DNA of 64,000 bases, taken from NCBI GenBank assembly GCA_002842095.1, contig PHCB01000007.1:1-64000 (forward strand), given 5' to 3'. Below the pieces are notes generated by a model, which saw nothing but the letters and a program-made list of their open reading frames with translations, made no database searches and was not told where the DNA came from. The stretch is from a candidate division BRC1 bacterium HGW-BRC1-1 (lineage in GTDB: Bacteria; Sumerlaeota; Sumerlaeia; Sumerlaeales; Sumerlaeaceae). The position numbers and the translations under genes are program-made. Shown piece by piece: positions 26,588 through 35,293 of this stretch. Position 1 is the first letter of the stretch; each line of letters opens with the position of its first letter.

Positions 26588-26629
26588 AAAAAAAAGAGCC
26601 CCTGAATGGGCAGATGCCGATTCAGGGGC
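26588..26629 (-). terminator. Rho-independent terminator of the Cys-rich peptide gene
   Basis: Perfect 10-bp arms gcccctgaat (26598-26607) and attcaggggc (26620-26629), with eight consecutive A on the plus strand at 26588-26595, that is a T-run after the hairpin on the minus strand. Confidence 0.85.
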
Positions 26630-26684
26630 CATACGTCATTTCAGTTGGTTCATCTGGCGGTCAGAGACCACCGATGGTTTTTAA

Positions 26685-26939
26685 TTAGTTGCAGGGGGAG
26701 CAGGTGAAGATGCCGGCGATGCCATTGGCGACGCCAACAACCAAGCCACCAACGCCCTGAACGACGCCAACAACAGGCGCGAGGGGGTTAAAGCATGCGG
26801 TCTGGCAGGGAGCCGGAGCACAAACCGGTGCACAGGGAGCAGGTACTGCGCAGGGTGCGGCTTTGTATCCACCTGCGGTGGCTGCCAAGGGAGCGGCCAA
26901 AAAAGCGGCTGCAACTACGAGTGTCGTGATATGTTTCAT
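26685..26939 (-). CDS. Small secreted Cys-rich peptide (hypothetical)
   Basis: An 84-aa protein of unknown function. It has a clear signal peptide (MKHITTLVVAAAFLAAPLAATA, cut before GG). A short Cys/Pro/Ala repeat region follows (five Cys spaced 5, 3, 4 and 4 apart: PCAVPAPCAPVCAPAPCQTAC). A hydrophobic glycine-rich helix (VVGVVQGVGGLVVGVANGIAGIF) comes next and it ends CSPCN. A strong AGGAGG ribosome site precedes the ATG, and its own terminator follows, so it is a real, probably well-expressed, single gene. The C-terminal helix could insert in a membrane. I recognise no family. Confidence 0.8.
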   Translation of the reverse strand: MKHITTLVVAAAFLAAPLAATAGGYKAAPCAVPAPCAPVCAPAPCQTACFNPLAPVVGVVQGVGGLVVGVANGIAGIFTCSPCN

Positions 26940-27207
26940 ATTTCCATTCCTCCTGATGAGAACTTGTGGTCATGTTGCATGGTATAAACTTAGCCATCCA
27001 ACAGTTATAACATTCAGGATTTCAGTAGATTGTGCAATGAAAAAAATTGACGGCCCAGATTTTGGTTTTGTGGTTTTTGAACGTCATAATATGGGGCGAT
27101 TATTTGATGGCCGGCAAATTTCGGATTCTGCCGCTTGACTCGGTGTTGCGGGATACTGAGATTAATCAGTTCTGTTATCGTAAATTTTATCTTGGAGCCA
27201 ACCAATA

Positions 27208-28410
27208 ATGAACCCCGCCGACATTCGTGCCGCCGCCGAAAAAGACCGTGATGCAGTAACGAAGTTTTTGCAGGATATCATCCGGATCAAAAGCCTGAGT
27301 TGCGGTGAGAAAGAAGTGGCGCAGCGCATAGGTGAAGAAATGCGCGCGGTGGGTTTCGACGAAGTGCGCTTCGATGGTCTCGGCAACGTGATCGGGCGGA
27401 TCGGCAGCGGTCCCCGGGTGATCGCCATGGACGCTCATATCGACACGGTGGACGTGGGCAACCCTGATAACTGGGAGATCGACCCGTTTTCCGCGCCAGT
27501 TAAGGACGGCATGGTGTACGGTCGCGGCACCTGCGACATGAAGGGCGCCATGGCCAGCCTGGTTTACGGGGCGAAACTGGTGAAGGAATTGGACCTGGGT
27601 GACGAAGTCTCGCTCTATGTGACGGGCACGGTGATGGAGGAAGACTGCGACGGATTGTGCTGGCAGTACATCCTGCGCGAGAAGGTGATTGATCCTCCTC
27701 CGGAGGTCGTCATCATCGCCGAGCCGACGAACATGAACATTTACCGCGGGCATCGTGGTCGCATGGAGATGGAAGTCTTCGTGCCCGGTTTGTCGGCCCA
27801 CGGTTCCGCCCCCGAGCGTGGCGTGAACGCAGTGTATAAGATGGCACCGCTGATTCTCGAGATCGAGCAGTTGAACGAGCGACTGCGCGACGATGCGTTT
27901 CTGGGCAAGGGGACGGTGACAATCTCTGAAATTCGCAGCACAACGCCATCGCTTTGCGCCGTGGCGGATTCCTGCACCATTCACCTCGACCGACGTTTGA
28001 CGGCCGGCGAGACCATCGAGACGGCTGTGGCCGAGATCGAGGCGTTGCCATCCTTCGTTGCGGCGAAGGCGAAGGTTACGGTGCTCGAGTATGCTGAAAA
28101 GGCTTATACGGGTTTGGTTTATCCGACCCAGAAATATTACCCGACCTGGGTAATGAATGAGGATCACCCCGCGCTGAAGGTGGCGGTGAAGGCCTATGCA
28201 GAGGCGCTGGGCCGGGCCCCCAAGGTGGATAAGTGGACCTTCTCAACCAACGGTGTGGCCACCATGGGCATGTTCGGCGTACCCAGTTTTGGACTGGGGC
28301 CGGGCAACGAACAATTCGCCCACGCGCCCACAGAGCATTGCCCCGTGGAGCATCTGGTTGAGGCCTCCGCGTTTTACGCGGCCTTCGTTCAAGGCTACGG
28401 AAAAAGCTGA
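27208..28410 (+). CDS. M20-family metallohydrolase (YgeY-like)
   Basis: Zinc-dependent amidohydrolase/peptidase fold, 400 aa. Metal and catalytic motifs seen: DAHIDTVD, GRGTCDMKGAMAS, the catalytic Glu pair in TVMEEDCDG, and GHRGRMEMEV with AHGS for the lid domain. A late His in the FAHAPTEHCPVEHL segment completes the site. It most resembles the YgeY group (IGSGPRVIAMDAHIDTVDVG), which in some genomes sits with selenium-dependent purine or hydantoin catabolism; no such genes are here, so the substrate stays open. The ATG is preceded by a CTTGGAG site. Confidence 0.88.
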   Translation: MNPADIRAAAEKDRDAVTKFLQDIIRIKSLSCGEKEVAQRIGEEMRAVGFDEVRFDGLGNVIGRIGSGPRVIAMDAHIDTVDVGNPDNWEIDPFSAPVKDGMVYGRGTCDMKGAMASLVYGAKLVKELDLGDEVSLYVTGTVMEEDCDGLCWQYILREKVIDPPPEVVIIAEPTNMNIYRGHRGRMEMEVFVPGLSAHGSAPERGVNAVYKMAPLILEIEQLNERLRDDAFLGKGTVTISEIRSTTPSLCAVADSCTIHLDRRLTAGETIETAVAEIEALPSFVAAKAKVTVLEYAEKAYTGLVYPTQKYYPTWVMNEDHPALKVAVKAYAEALGRAPKVDKWTFSTNGVATMGMFGVPSFGLGPGNEQFAHAPTEHCPVEHLVEASAFYAAFVQGYGKS

Positions 28411-28562
28411 TAGGGTTTCCCCCCTCACAGACAGCGGGCTGACCGCGCTCTTTGAACCTTGCAAGGTACGGACCTTTCTGCCATGCCTTGGGTGCAGTGG
28501 TTATGCCCGGATGTTGTGGATGGAGGCTGCCACCAAGTAATCCAGTGTGGAGGCCCTGACCC

Positions 28563-31079
28563 ATGACGCAGCGTCGCGATAAAAAGAATCTTCCAATAAC
28601 TTCGACCGTTGGCTTGCCCAGGCGATTGTTTTTGAAACAGTTCACCTTTGGGGCAGCAGCCCTTGCTGCGGGCATGCCGTCGCTGGCGCGGGCCCTGGCG
28701 GTGTCGTTTGATTCCGTGGAAGATGGTATCGAACTGACTGCGGGCGACACCGAGATTCGCCGTCGCGTGATGCGTGAAGTTTCCTCGGGGGCATACAGCA
28801 CCCATCCGGCGTTGACGTTGGATAACTCACAGAACCCGTGGGTGGTGTGGTGCGAGGAGTCGCCGGAGAAATGTGTTGTCCGGGCTCAGGCGTTTTCGTC
28901 GGAGGATGGGTCCGACGGTCTGTCGCAGATTTTGAGTGATGAAAACGATGCCGAGTGGCAGGCGTTTCAGCCGGCCATCGCTGCCGCGGGAGCCTGGGTG
29001 GCGGCGGCGTGGACCGAGGTCGCATCGGGAGGGCGCTGGCGCATTCGGGTTCGTTTTCGTGGCGATGACGGAGCCTGGCGCGATGCGCGCGTGGTGGCCG
29101 AAGCCTCGGGCGGTGGGTATGTCTGGCGTCCGGTGATTGCCGCTCTGAATGAAGAGGGCAGTTTTGCTCTGGCGTGGGAGGAGCGCGGCGCGCAGGGCGC
29201 GACGATGGTATCGCTCACGAAGACCGTGCCGGAGGGGACCGTCGACGCAGCGCAGGTTTTGCACGTGGCTCGCGAGGGGCATGATTGCTGTCGCCCGGCG
29301 CTGGCCGTTTGGACCGGGGCAGACCCGGTAACGGCCCTTACCTTCGACGAGTATCGCGGGGGAGGCACCACCACGGCGGAGTTGGCTTTTGTCAATTGGA
29401 GCAAGCCGGTCGCGGACTGGAAAACCGTCACGGTGTCGGATAACCCGGCGACCAACCTGGCCCCTGCCGCGGCGTTTGCGCCCGATGGGAAATCGGTCTG
29501 GGTGGGTTGGCATACAAATACTGATGGCGAGAACGGTTGGGACATTCCGCGCTGGTATCGCGTTGCGTCGGTGACCCGAAATGGTCGCGTATCACGCCCT
29601 TCGTGGCCGCCTCCCATGATGGACCTCAAGAAAACCGGCACGGATCAGGGCATCGAATTTGTGCGTCTGGCTGTGGCGGGCGATGGAACGCTGGCTGTCG
29701 TGGGTCGCGCATCGCACCGGTTTGTCATGCAAACCTATCGCGGCAAGGAATGGTCGCCTCTGTATCGCTTCCCGAAGGACGGATGGGGCGGACGCGGTCA
29801 GCACGCGCACATTCAGTTCGACACCGACGGTCAATTGTGGGTGGCGCGACGTGACGTGGGGGCCAACATTCTCGCTTCCATCGAAGGGCTTGTGGGCGAG
29901 AAGCCGGTGGTGCCGGTGCTCGTGGCGGATGAAAAATCCGAGGCCGAGAAACTTCCTGCGCTCGAAGGAGTGACACCCCATCTGGAATTTCCACTTGTTC
30001 CACCGACAGTACCGGGACCGCGGGAAAATATAACGGAGGGGATGAACGTCTATTTCGGAGACATCCACGGTCACACCTGGACGAGTGACGGAATGGGCGA
30101 TGTGGACGAGCATTACCGCCGCGCCCGCGATATTTTTCATGACGATTTCAGCGCCGTGACGGACCACGACAATTTCGTGCAGCGCAAGTTGCTGCGGTCC
30201 GAGTTCGAAATGCACAAGGCCATCGCGGACCAGTTCGACGATGAGGGTCACTTCGTCACCTTCCGGGGGCAGGAGTGGACAACGGCCCGTGTGGGCGCCG
30301 GGCCTCATGCGTTCGGACATAAAAATGTGTATGGTGTAACGGGGGAAACGCCCCACTTCGACCACAAGGACGCGCGCTATCAGGACGCGAAAGATTTGTA
30401 CGAGGCGATGCGTCCCCACGACATGATCTGCATTCCGCACCACGTGGGATGGACCGGGGTCGACTGGGAAGCGGTGGGCAGCGATGTTCAGCCTCTTTGC
30501 GAAATCTGCTCGGTGCACGGCGTGTTTGAGCACGCCGGAAATCAGCCGATTCCGCATCGGGGCAACCTCAAGGGGATGTTCGTGCAGGATGGACTGGCGG
30601 CGGGGCGGCGGTTCGGTTTCACGGGCGGCAGCGACCAGCATGGGTTGCTGTGGCAGCATGGTACCTGTTGGAAACGGAATGTGTATCGGGCAGGATTGAC
30701 GGGTATTCTCGCGCCCGAATTGACCCGCCCGGCGCTGTTCGAAGCCATGCGCAAACGCCGCACGTTCGCCACCACGGGAGTCAAAATGCGGTTGGCGTTC
30801 TACGTGAACGATCTCGTGATGGGCGAGGAAGGAACGACCTCGGGTCCGCCAAAGGTTCATGTGGATGTGCTGGCGCTGGAACCGGTGAAGTGGGTCACGC
30901 TGGTGCGTAACAACGAGGAGATTTTGCGCTACGGCGGCGAAGGCCCCCGCACGCGGGTGACGTTCACCGATGAAAAAATTCCCGAGGGGCGTGCGTCGTG
31001 GTACTACCCGCGCGTGGAACTGATGGACGGCAACATGGCATGGGCCAGCCCCATCTGGGTGACACCAAGCACGGCGTGA
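28563..31079 (+). CDS. Tat-exported PHP-type hydrolase (DUF3604) with N-terminal beta-propeller
   Basis: An 838-aa protein. The N-terminus has a twin-arginine signal (LPRRLFLKQFTFGAAALAAG), so it is exported folded, likely with its metals. About residues 60-460 form a repetitive beta-rich region with Trp/Asp motifs, probably a propeller. The PHP-like catalytic region follows: YFGDIHGHTWTSDG, SAVTDHDNF, PHHVGWTG and GGSDQHG supply the His/Asp metal ligands of DUF3604 proteins. The C-terminal part is beta-rich. The reaction is unknown; family members are often near sugar or sulfatase genes. ATG follows GGAGG at a loose spacing. Confidence 0.82.
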   Translation: MTQRRDKKNLPITSTVGLPRRLFLKQFTFGAAALAAGMPSLARALAVSFDSVEDGIELTAGDTEIRRRVMREVSSGAYSTHPALTLDNSQNPWVVWCEESPEKCVVRAQAFSSEDGSDGLSQILSDENDAEWQAFQPAIAAAGAWVAAAWTEVASGGRWRIRVRFRGDDGAWRDARVVAEASGGGYVWRPVIAALNEEGSFALAWEERGAQGATMVSLTKTVPEGTVDAAQVLHVAREGHDCCRPALAVWTGADPVTALTFDEYRGGGTTTAELAFVNWSKPVADWKTVTVSDNPATNLAPAAAFAPDGKSVWVGWHTNTDGENGWDIPRWYRVASVTRNGRVSRPSWPPPMMDLKKTGTDQGIEFVRLAVAGDGTLAVVGRASHRFVMQTYRGKEWSPLYRFPKDGWGGRGQHAHIQFDTDGQLWVARRDVGANILASIEGLVGEKPVVPVLVADEKSEAEKLPALEGVTPHLEFPLVPPTVPGPRENITEGMNVYFGDIHGHTWTSDGMGDVDEHYRRARDIFHDDFSAVTDHDNFVQRKLLRSEFEMHKAIADQFDDEGHFVTFRGQEWTTARVGAGPHAFGHKNVYGVTGETPHFDHKDARYQDAKDLYEAMRPHDMICIPHHVGWTGVDWEAVGSDVQPLCEICSVHGVFEHAGNQPIPHRGNLKGMFVQDGLAAGRRFGFTGGSDQHGLLWQHGTCWKRNVYRAGLTGILAPELTRPALFEAMRKRRTFATTGVKMRLAFYVNDLVMGEEGTTSGPPKVHVDVLALEPVKWVTLVRNNEEILRYGGEGPRTRVTFTDEKIPEGRASWYYPRVELMDGNMAWASPIWVTPSTA

Positions 31080-31157
31080 TTCGACAGATGGTCGAATGTG
31101 GGATCGACGAAGGTTGTCAGTGATGGTCTTTGGATTATTAGAAATGGAGCATGATTT

Positions 31158-31272
31158 GTTTTTGCCCGCGGAGCGGGCGAGGGGAGTAGCCGGGCGGTGC
31201 AGGGAGCGCAGCGAACGGAACCCCCGGAACAATCCAACCTGACATTCCGCTCCAGAGGAGCGGCGGAATCTG
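31158..31272 (-). repeat. Palindrome-rich intergenic repeat, family 2, copy 3
   Basis: Order matches copy 2: gcccgcggagcgggc palindrome (31164-31178), gagcgcagcgaacggaaccccc, then the gctccagaggagcggcgg end. About 80 bp after the PHP hydrolase stop. Confidence 0.8.
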
Positions 31273-31336
31273 ACAACTGAAACGGTCATAAATAATCCAC
31301 CAGAGAATCCTATTAAGGGTGGATCTAATTGGATTG

Positions 31337-31447
31337 TTCCTCCGCCCCGCTGGGGCGGAACGTTGTTTTTTCGAGATACGGGGGTTCCGGTCGCTGCGCT
31401 CCCTACACCGCCCGCCTACTCGCCGTAGCCCCATCCGGGGCAAAAAA
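31337..31447 (+). repeat. Palindrome-rich intergenic repeat, family 2, copy 4 (inverted to copy 3)
   Basis: Opposite orientation: tccgccccgctggggcgga (31341-31359), gggttccggtcgctgcgctcc, and agccccatccggggca at the end (31427-31442). Copies 3 and 4 form an inverted pair about 65 bp apart between convergent genes. The 31080-31524 interval otherwise holds nothing recognisable. Confidence 0.8.
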
Positions 31448-31504
31448 TCGGGGGTGGGATTTTCGCCGGAAAAACAGACTCACCTGCAGGTGGACGACAT
31501 GCCT

Positions 31505-31531
31505 GCCAATCAGGAGATCGGCGTTTACCGG
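31505..31531 (-). repeat. Short palindrome family 3, copy overlapping SRAP gene end
   Basis: gccaatcaggagatcggc (31505-31522) followed by gtttaccgg. Read on the minus strand it matches the AACGCCAATCTCC unit near 41.16 and 41.42 kb. It supplies the last codons and stop of the SRAP gene. Confidence 0.6.
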
Positions 31532-32244
31532 AAAAGATCTCCCTCGCCACCATCTGGCTCGACCAGCGGCGCTATGCAATCCGGTCCATCGTTGCGGGGA
31601 TTGTTGACCATCGTGCTAACCGGCGTCGCCTGGAAAAAATCGTCGGGTGCGGGGCGCATCAGATGCTGAACCTTCGCCGTGTTATCGACCAGCGGGTCGA
31701 GCCACAGCGCGAAATCCTTCGGCTCGATAATGACCGGCATTCGGTCGTGGATGGACTTCATCAGCGCGTTCGGACCGGTGGTCAAAATCGCCGCGCTGTC
31801 GATTTCTCCATCGCCGGGGCCCTTCCACGTTTCCCAAATACCCGCCATGGCAAATGGAGCGCCATCTTTGCGATGCATGACAAAAGGCTGTTTGGTTCCT
31901 CCGGGGTTTTTGCGCCATTCATAAAAACCCGTGGCTGGAACCAGACAACGCCGCCTGCGCAGTGGGGTGCGGAATGACGGTTTTTCCGCTGCGGTTTCGC
32001 TGCGGGCATTTATCATGCGCGCACCCATGGTTGGGTCCTTGCTCCAGGGCGGAATCAACCCCCAGACGACATGCGCCACCTCGCGCTCGCCCGGGCGTGT
32101 AGAGGTCCGCACGATGAGGATGGGTTGCGTGGGGGCGATGTTATAGCGAGCTGCAGGCGGCGGCATGTCCGGCGGCAGCTCGCCGATGTCAAACAAGCTG
32201 AGAAGATATTCGGGAGGGATTTTTAAGGTGTAACGTCCGCACAT
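31525..32244 (-). CDS. SOS response-associated peptidase (SRAP/YedK, HMCES family)
   Basis: Abasic-site shield that forms a thiazolidine crosslink to single-stranded DNA through its second residue. Translation must start at ATG 32244 to give MCGRYTL, with Cys2 as the catalytic nucleophile; the open frame continues upstream but that part is not coding. Other conserved parts: [46 protein letters not shown] with the catalytic Glu, and DRMPVII. 239 aa, normal length. Its C-terminal codons lie in a dispersed palindrome. It runs divergently from the rhodanese gene 130 bp away. Confidence 0.95.
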   Translation of the reverse strand: MCGRYTLKIPPEYLLSLFDIGELPPDMPPPAARYNIAPTQPILIVRTSTRPGEREVAHVVWGLIPPWSKDPTMGARMINARSETAAEKPSFRTPLRRRRCLVPATGFYEWRKNPGGTKQPFVMHRKDGAPFAMAGIWETWKGPGDGEIDSAAILTTGPNALMKSIHDRMPVIIEPKDFALWLDPLVDNTAKVQHLMRPAPDDFFQATPVSTMVNNPRNDGPDCIAPLVEPDGGEGDLFR

Positions 32245-32374
32245 GTTGCTTGAGAAAACCGTTAAGTCGGGCAAAAGCTTCAAATACAACCGGTGGGTTC
32301 GCGGAGCGTTTGCGCATGAAATTGTCGGGGAGGGTGTAGGAAACAGAAATTCACGACTTGGGAGGTATACAATT

Positions 32375-33238
32375 ATGAGCAAGGCAATCGACAAAGGATA
32401 TGCGCACCCCGAGGTGCTGGTGAGCACGGAGTGGGTGGCGCAACACATGGATGATGCCGATGTGCGTTTGGTGGAATCCAACGAGGATCCGCTGCTGTAT
32501 CCGTCGGGCCATATTCCCGGGGCTGTGGAGATCGACTGGACCCGCGACCTCAACGATCCGGTGCGCCGCGATTATCTGACGCGTGAGGCTTTCTCGGCGC
32601 TCATGAAACGAAGCGGCATCGGCCCCGAAACGACGGTTGTTTTTTACGGCGATCGCAACAACTGGTGGGCGGCTTATGCTTTTTGGGTATTCCAGTTGTT
32701 CGGCCACAAGAACGTAAAGCTGATGGATGGCGGGCGCATCAAGTGGGTGAAGGAAAACCGACCGGTGACCGAGGACGTGCCAGCCTACGAGCCCACGGAA
32801 TACGTGGCGCCGCATCGCGATGATAAAACCGAGCGGGCGTTTCGCGATCAGGTTCTGGAACACGTGAGCAAAGGCGGTCGCCTGGTGGACGTGCGCAGCC
32901 TCGAGGAATTCACGGGCGAGCGTCTGCACATGCCGGACTACCCCAACGAGGGCGCCCTGCGCGGCGGCCACATCCCCGGAGCGGTGAGCGTGCCATGGGC
33001 ACGGGCCATCAACCCCGAGGATGGCACGTTCAAGACCGCTGATGAATTGCAGAAAATTTATGCGGACGAAAAAGGACTGTCGCCTGAGACCAAGGTCATT
33101 GCCTATTGCCGCATCGGCGAGCGTAGCAGCCACACCTGGTTTGTGCTGAAGTATCTGCTCGGGTTCAACTCCGTGCGCAATTACGATGGTAGCTGGACCG
33201 AGTGGGGCAATCTGGTGGGGATGCCCGTGGAGCGATGA
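32375..33238 (+). CDS. Thiosulfate sulfurtransferase (tandem rhodanese)
   Basis: Two rhodanese domains, 287 aa. The first (to about residue 135) lacks the catalytic Cys, as usual in this family. The second has the active loop with Cys245 in [12 protein letters not shown], the CysA/SseA-like CRIGERS type that moves sulfur from thiosulfate to thiophilic acceptors. Other motifs: [14 protein letters not shown] and [19 protein letters not shown] 32375 follows a GGGAGG site; the frame's upstream extension is not coding. The stop overlaps the next start (ATGA), tying it to sufE. Confidence 0.93.
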   Translation: MSKAIDKGYAHPEVLVSTEWVAQHMDDADVRLVESNEDPLLYPSGHIPGAVEIDWTRDLNDPVRRDYLTREAFSALMKRSGIGPETTVVFYGDRNNWWAAYAFWVFQLFGHKNVKLMDGGRIKWVKENRPVTEDVPAYEPTEYVAPHRDDKTERAFRDQVLEHVSKGGRLVDVRSLEEFTGERLHMPDYPNEGALRGGHIPGAVSVPWARAINPEDGTFKTADELQKIYADEKGLSPETKVIAYCRIGERSSHTWFVLKYLLGFNSVRNYDGSWTEWGNLVGMPVER

Positions 33239-33705
33239 GCGAATCGACCGCGCGCATACCGCAAAAATTGCAGGATACGCTGGACCTGTTCGCCACCATT
33301 ACGGACCGCCAGGAGCGCATCCAGACGCTCATTGAGATTGCGAAGGGCTACAAAGAGGTGCCGGCGGATATCGCCGTGCGTCCTTTTCCGGCGGAACATC
33401 GTGTGCCCCATTGCGAAAGTGACGCGTACGTTTGGGGCGAGCCGCAGGCCGACGGGTCGTTGAAATTCCACTTCGCCGTGGAAAATCCGCAGGGCATAGC
33501 AGCACGAGCCGGGGCGGTGATTCTCGGCAAGGGGTTGAACGGCGCGGCACCGGAAGACGTGGTGGTTGTTCCTCCCGACATCATGTACGATATTTTCGGA
33601 CGTGAGCTTTCCATGGGAAAAAACATGGGGCTCACGGCCATGGTCAACATGGTGCGGTCCATCGCTGCGCGGGAAATTGCCCGCCGGTCGGGTGCGACAG
33701 AATAA
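33235..33705 (+). CDS. sufE: SufE-family sulfur acceptor protein
   Basis: SufE-like carrier that accepts persulfide sulfur for Fe-S cluster assembly, 156 aa. The active Cys is Cys60 in [12 protein letters not shown], matching the VxxCxSxVW motif of the family. Downstream, [20 protein letters not shown] and ISxxRxxG-like helices follow the usual fold. ATG overlaps the rhodanese stop by 4 nt. No sufS cysteine desulfurase is nearby, so the coupled rhodanese may be its sulfur donor (inference). Confidence 0.9.
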   Translation: MSESTARIPQKLQDTLDLFATITDRQERIQTLIEIAKGYKEVPADIAVRPFPAEHRVPHCESDAYVWGEPQADGSLKFHFAVENPQGIAARAGAVILGKGLNGAAPEDVVVVPPDIMYDIFGRELSMGKNMGLTAMVNMVRSIAAREIARRSGATE

Positions 33706-33794
33706 CAGAAGCCTCTGGAAAGTTCGCTCTTGCAGGCGGCGTCATACCGCCCGACATTTGCCCCCTTGTAGGTTGAAACGAAAGGAAGATGTTC

Positions 33795-34925
33795 ATGTTT
33801 AAGCGCGTGCTGGTTACTGGAGGAGCAGGTTTCATCGGGTCGCACATGGTGGACCTTTTGCTGGAGAAGGGCTACGAGGTGCGGGTGTTCGACAACCTGG
33901 AGCCACAGGTGCACGGCAACGTGAGCGAACCGCCGGCCTACCTCAACCGCGGGGCGGAGTTCATCCAGGGCGACGTGCTCGATCGTGACGCGCTGTTGTC
34001 TGCCATGAAGGGGTGCGACGCTGTGATTCACGATGCGGCCATGGTGGGCGTGGGGCAGTCGCAGTACCAGATTTATCGCTACACCCACGTGAACACCAGC
34101 GGCACGGCGAACCTGCTGGATATTCTGGTTAACGATAAGACCGGCGTGGAGCGTTTGCTGGTGGCCAGCAGCATGAGCATTTATGGCGAGGGTGCCTATC
34201 TGCGCCCCAGCGATGGCCAAATGATTTTCCCGGTGCTGCGCCCGGAAGAGCAAATGCAGCGTCATGATTTTGAAATGCGCGACCCCGAAACGGGTGAGGG
34301 GCTGGAGCCTGCCCCCACACCCGAGAGCAAGCCGTTGTATTGCACGTCGGTGTATGCGCTGTCGAAGAAGGACCAGGAAGAATACACACTGATCGTGGGC
34401 CGTTCGCACAACATTCCCACGGTGGCCTGCCGCTATTTCAACGTGTACGGCACGCGCCAGTCGCTGTCGAACCCCTACACGGGCGCCGCCGCGATTTTCC
34501 TTTCGCGCATCAAGAACGACAACGCCCCGCTGCTTTACGAAGACGGCAAGCAGATGCGCGATTTCATCAGCGTGCGCGACATCGTGGAGGCCAAGCTTTT
34601 CCTGCTGGAGAACCCCAAGGCCAACAACGAGCCGTATAACATCTGCACCGGAACTCCGACATCGATTACCGACATCGCCGAGACGCTGGCCGCCCTGAAT
34701 GGCAAGCCTCAGTTGAAGCCCGAAGTGGTCCACAAGTTCCGCACCGGTGACATCCGCCATTGCTACGGCGATCCGTCGCGGCTTGCGGCGCTGGGTTGGA
34801 CCTCGCGCATCAAGCTGGAAGACGGCATGCGCCAACTGGTGGAATGGTCAGCCGAGCAGGAAGCGGTGGATCAGGTGGAGCAGGCCCACAACGAACTGAT
34901 CAACCGGGGTCTCATCCGCGGCTGA
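33795..34925 (+). CDS. NAD-dependent nucleotide-sugar epimerase (dTDP-L-rhamnose 4-epimerase-like)
   Basis: Extended short-chain dehydrogenase, about 376 aa. NAD-binding GGAGFIGSHMVD at the start; catalytic triad with Ser in VASSMSIYGEG and the YxxxK pair in SVYALSKKDQEEY. AVxHDAAMVGVGQSQYQIYRYTHVN and CRYFNVYGTRQSLSNPYTGAAAIFLSR resemble dTDP-L-rhamnose 4-epimerases more than GalE, but the exact substrate is a family-level inference. ATG 33795 has AAGGAAG six bases upstream; the ATG at 33789 is too close to that site. No other nucleotide-sugar genes adjoin it. Confidence 0.85.
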   Translation: MFKRVLVTGGAGFIGSHMVDLLLEKGYEVRVFDNLEPQVHGNVSEPPAYLNRGAEFIQGDVLDRDALLSAMKGCDAVIHDAAMVGVGQSQYQIYRYTHVNTSGTANLLDILVNDKTGVERLLVASSMSIYGEGAYLRPSDGQMIFPVLRPEEQMQRHDFEMRDPETGEGLEPAPTPESKPLYCTSVYALSKKDQEEYTLIVGRSHNIPTVACRYFNVYGTRQSLSNPYTGAAAIFLSRIKNDNAPLLYEDGKQMRDFISVRDIVEAKLFLLENPKANNEPYNICTGTPTSITDIAETLAALNGKPQLKPEVVHKFRTGDIRHCYGDPSRLAALGWTSRIKLEDGMRQLVEWSAEQEAVDQVEQAHNELINRGLIRG

Positions 34926-34929
34926 TCCT

Positions 34930-35163
34930 TCAAGGCTGCTTATTGCGCTCGAGAAGCGATTTGAGGGCGCACCAACCAACGGCGCCTTCATAAATCATAA
35001 ACAGTCCGGCAAGGATGAAGAACGCCTGAAAGAGGCGCGAACCGATGTCCGAGCTCGGCACATTTGTCACGGCCATGAACACGCCGTCGCCTACAAAGAA
35101 AAGGCCCGCGATGAGGCGCAGGGTGCGTCCGCCGCGGCAGATATTGCATTGAGGGTGTTTCAT
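34930..35163 (-). CDS. Small inner-membrane protein (DUF2892/YgaP-like)
   Basis: 77 aa. It begins MKHPQCNICRGGRTLRLIAG, with a CxxC pair ahead of two hydrophobic helices (LIAGLFFVGDGVFMAVTNV and LFQAFFILAGLFMIYEGAVG). The arrangement fits the two-helix DUF2892 domain. A GGGAGA site precedes the ATG at a slightly long spacing. It lies tail to tail with the epimerase gene (4 bp gap). Function unknown; in other bacteria the domain is fused to rhodanese in YgaP, and a rhodanese gene lies nearby. Confidence 0.7.
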   Translation of the reverse strand: MKHPQCNICRGGRTLRLIAGLFFVGDGVFMAVTNVPSSDIGSRLFQAFFILAGLFMIYEGAVGWCALKSLLERNKQP

Positions 35164-35293
35164 GGTGGTGGTCTCCCGGTGGTGGTTGCTCATTTTGCCA
35201 TCGAGTAACCTTGTTCGGTTACAACAGCGGAATAAGGCGCTCATTCGTGAGCTAACCCTTGGAGGGCGTCCGCTGGGCGCTCACCTCCCCAAC

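Noticed and set aside
29592-31289. 565-aa open frame on the minus strand
   Set aside because: Antisense to the PHP hydrolase; runs into the family-2 repeat at its start.
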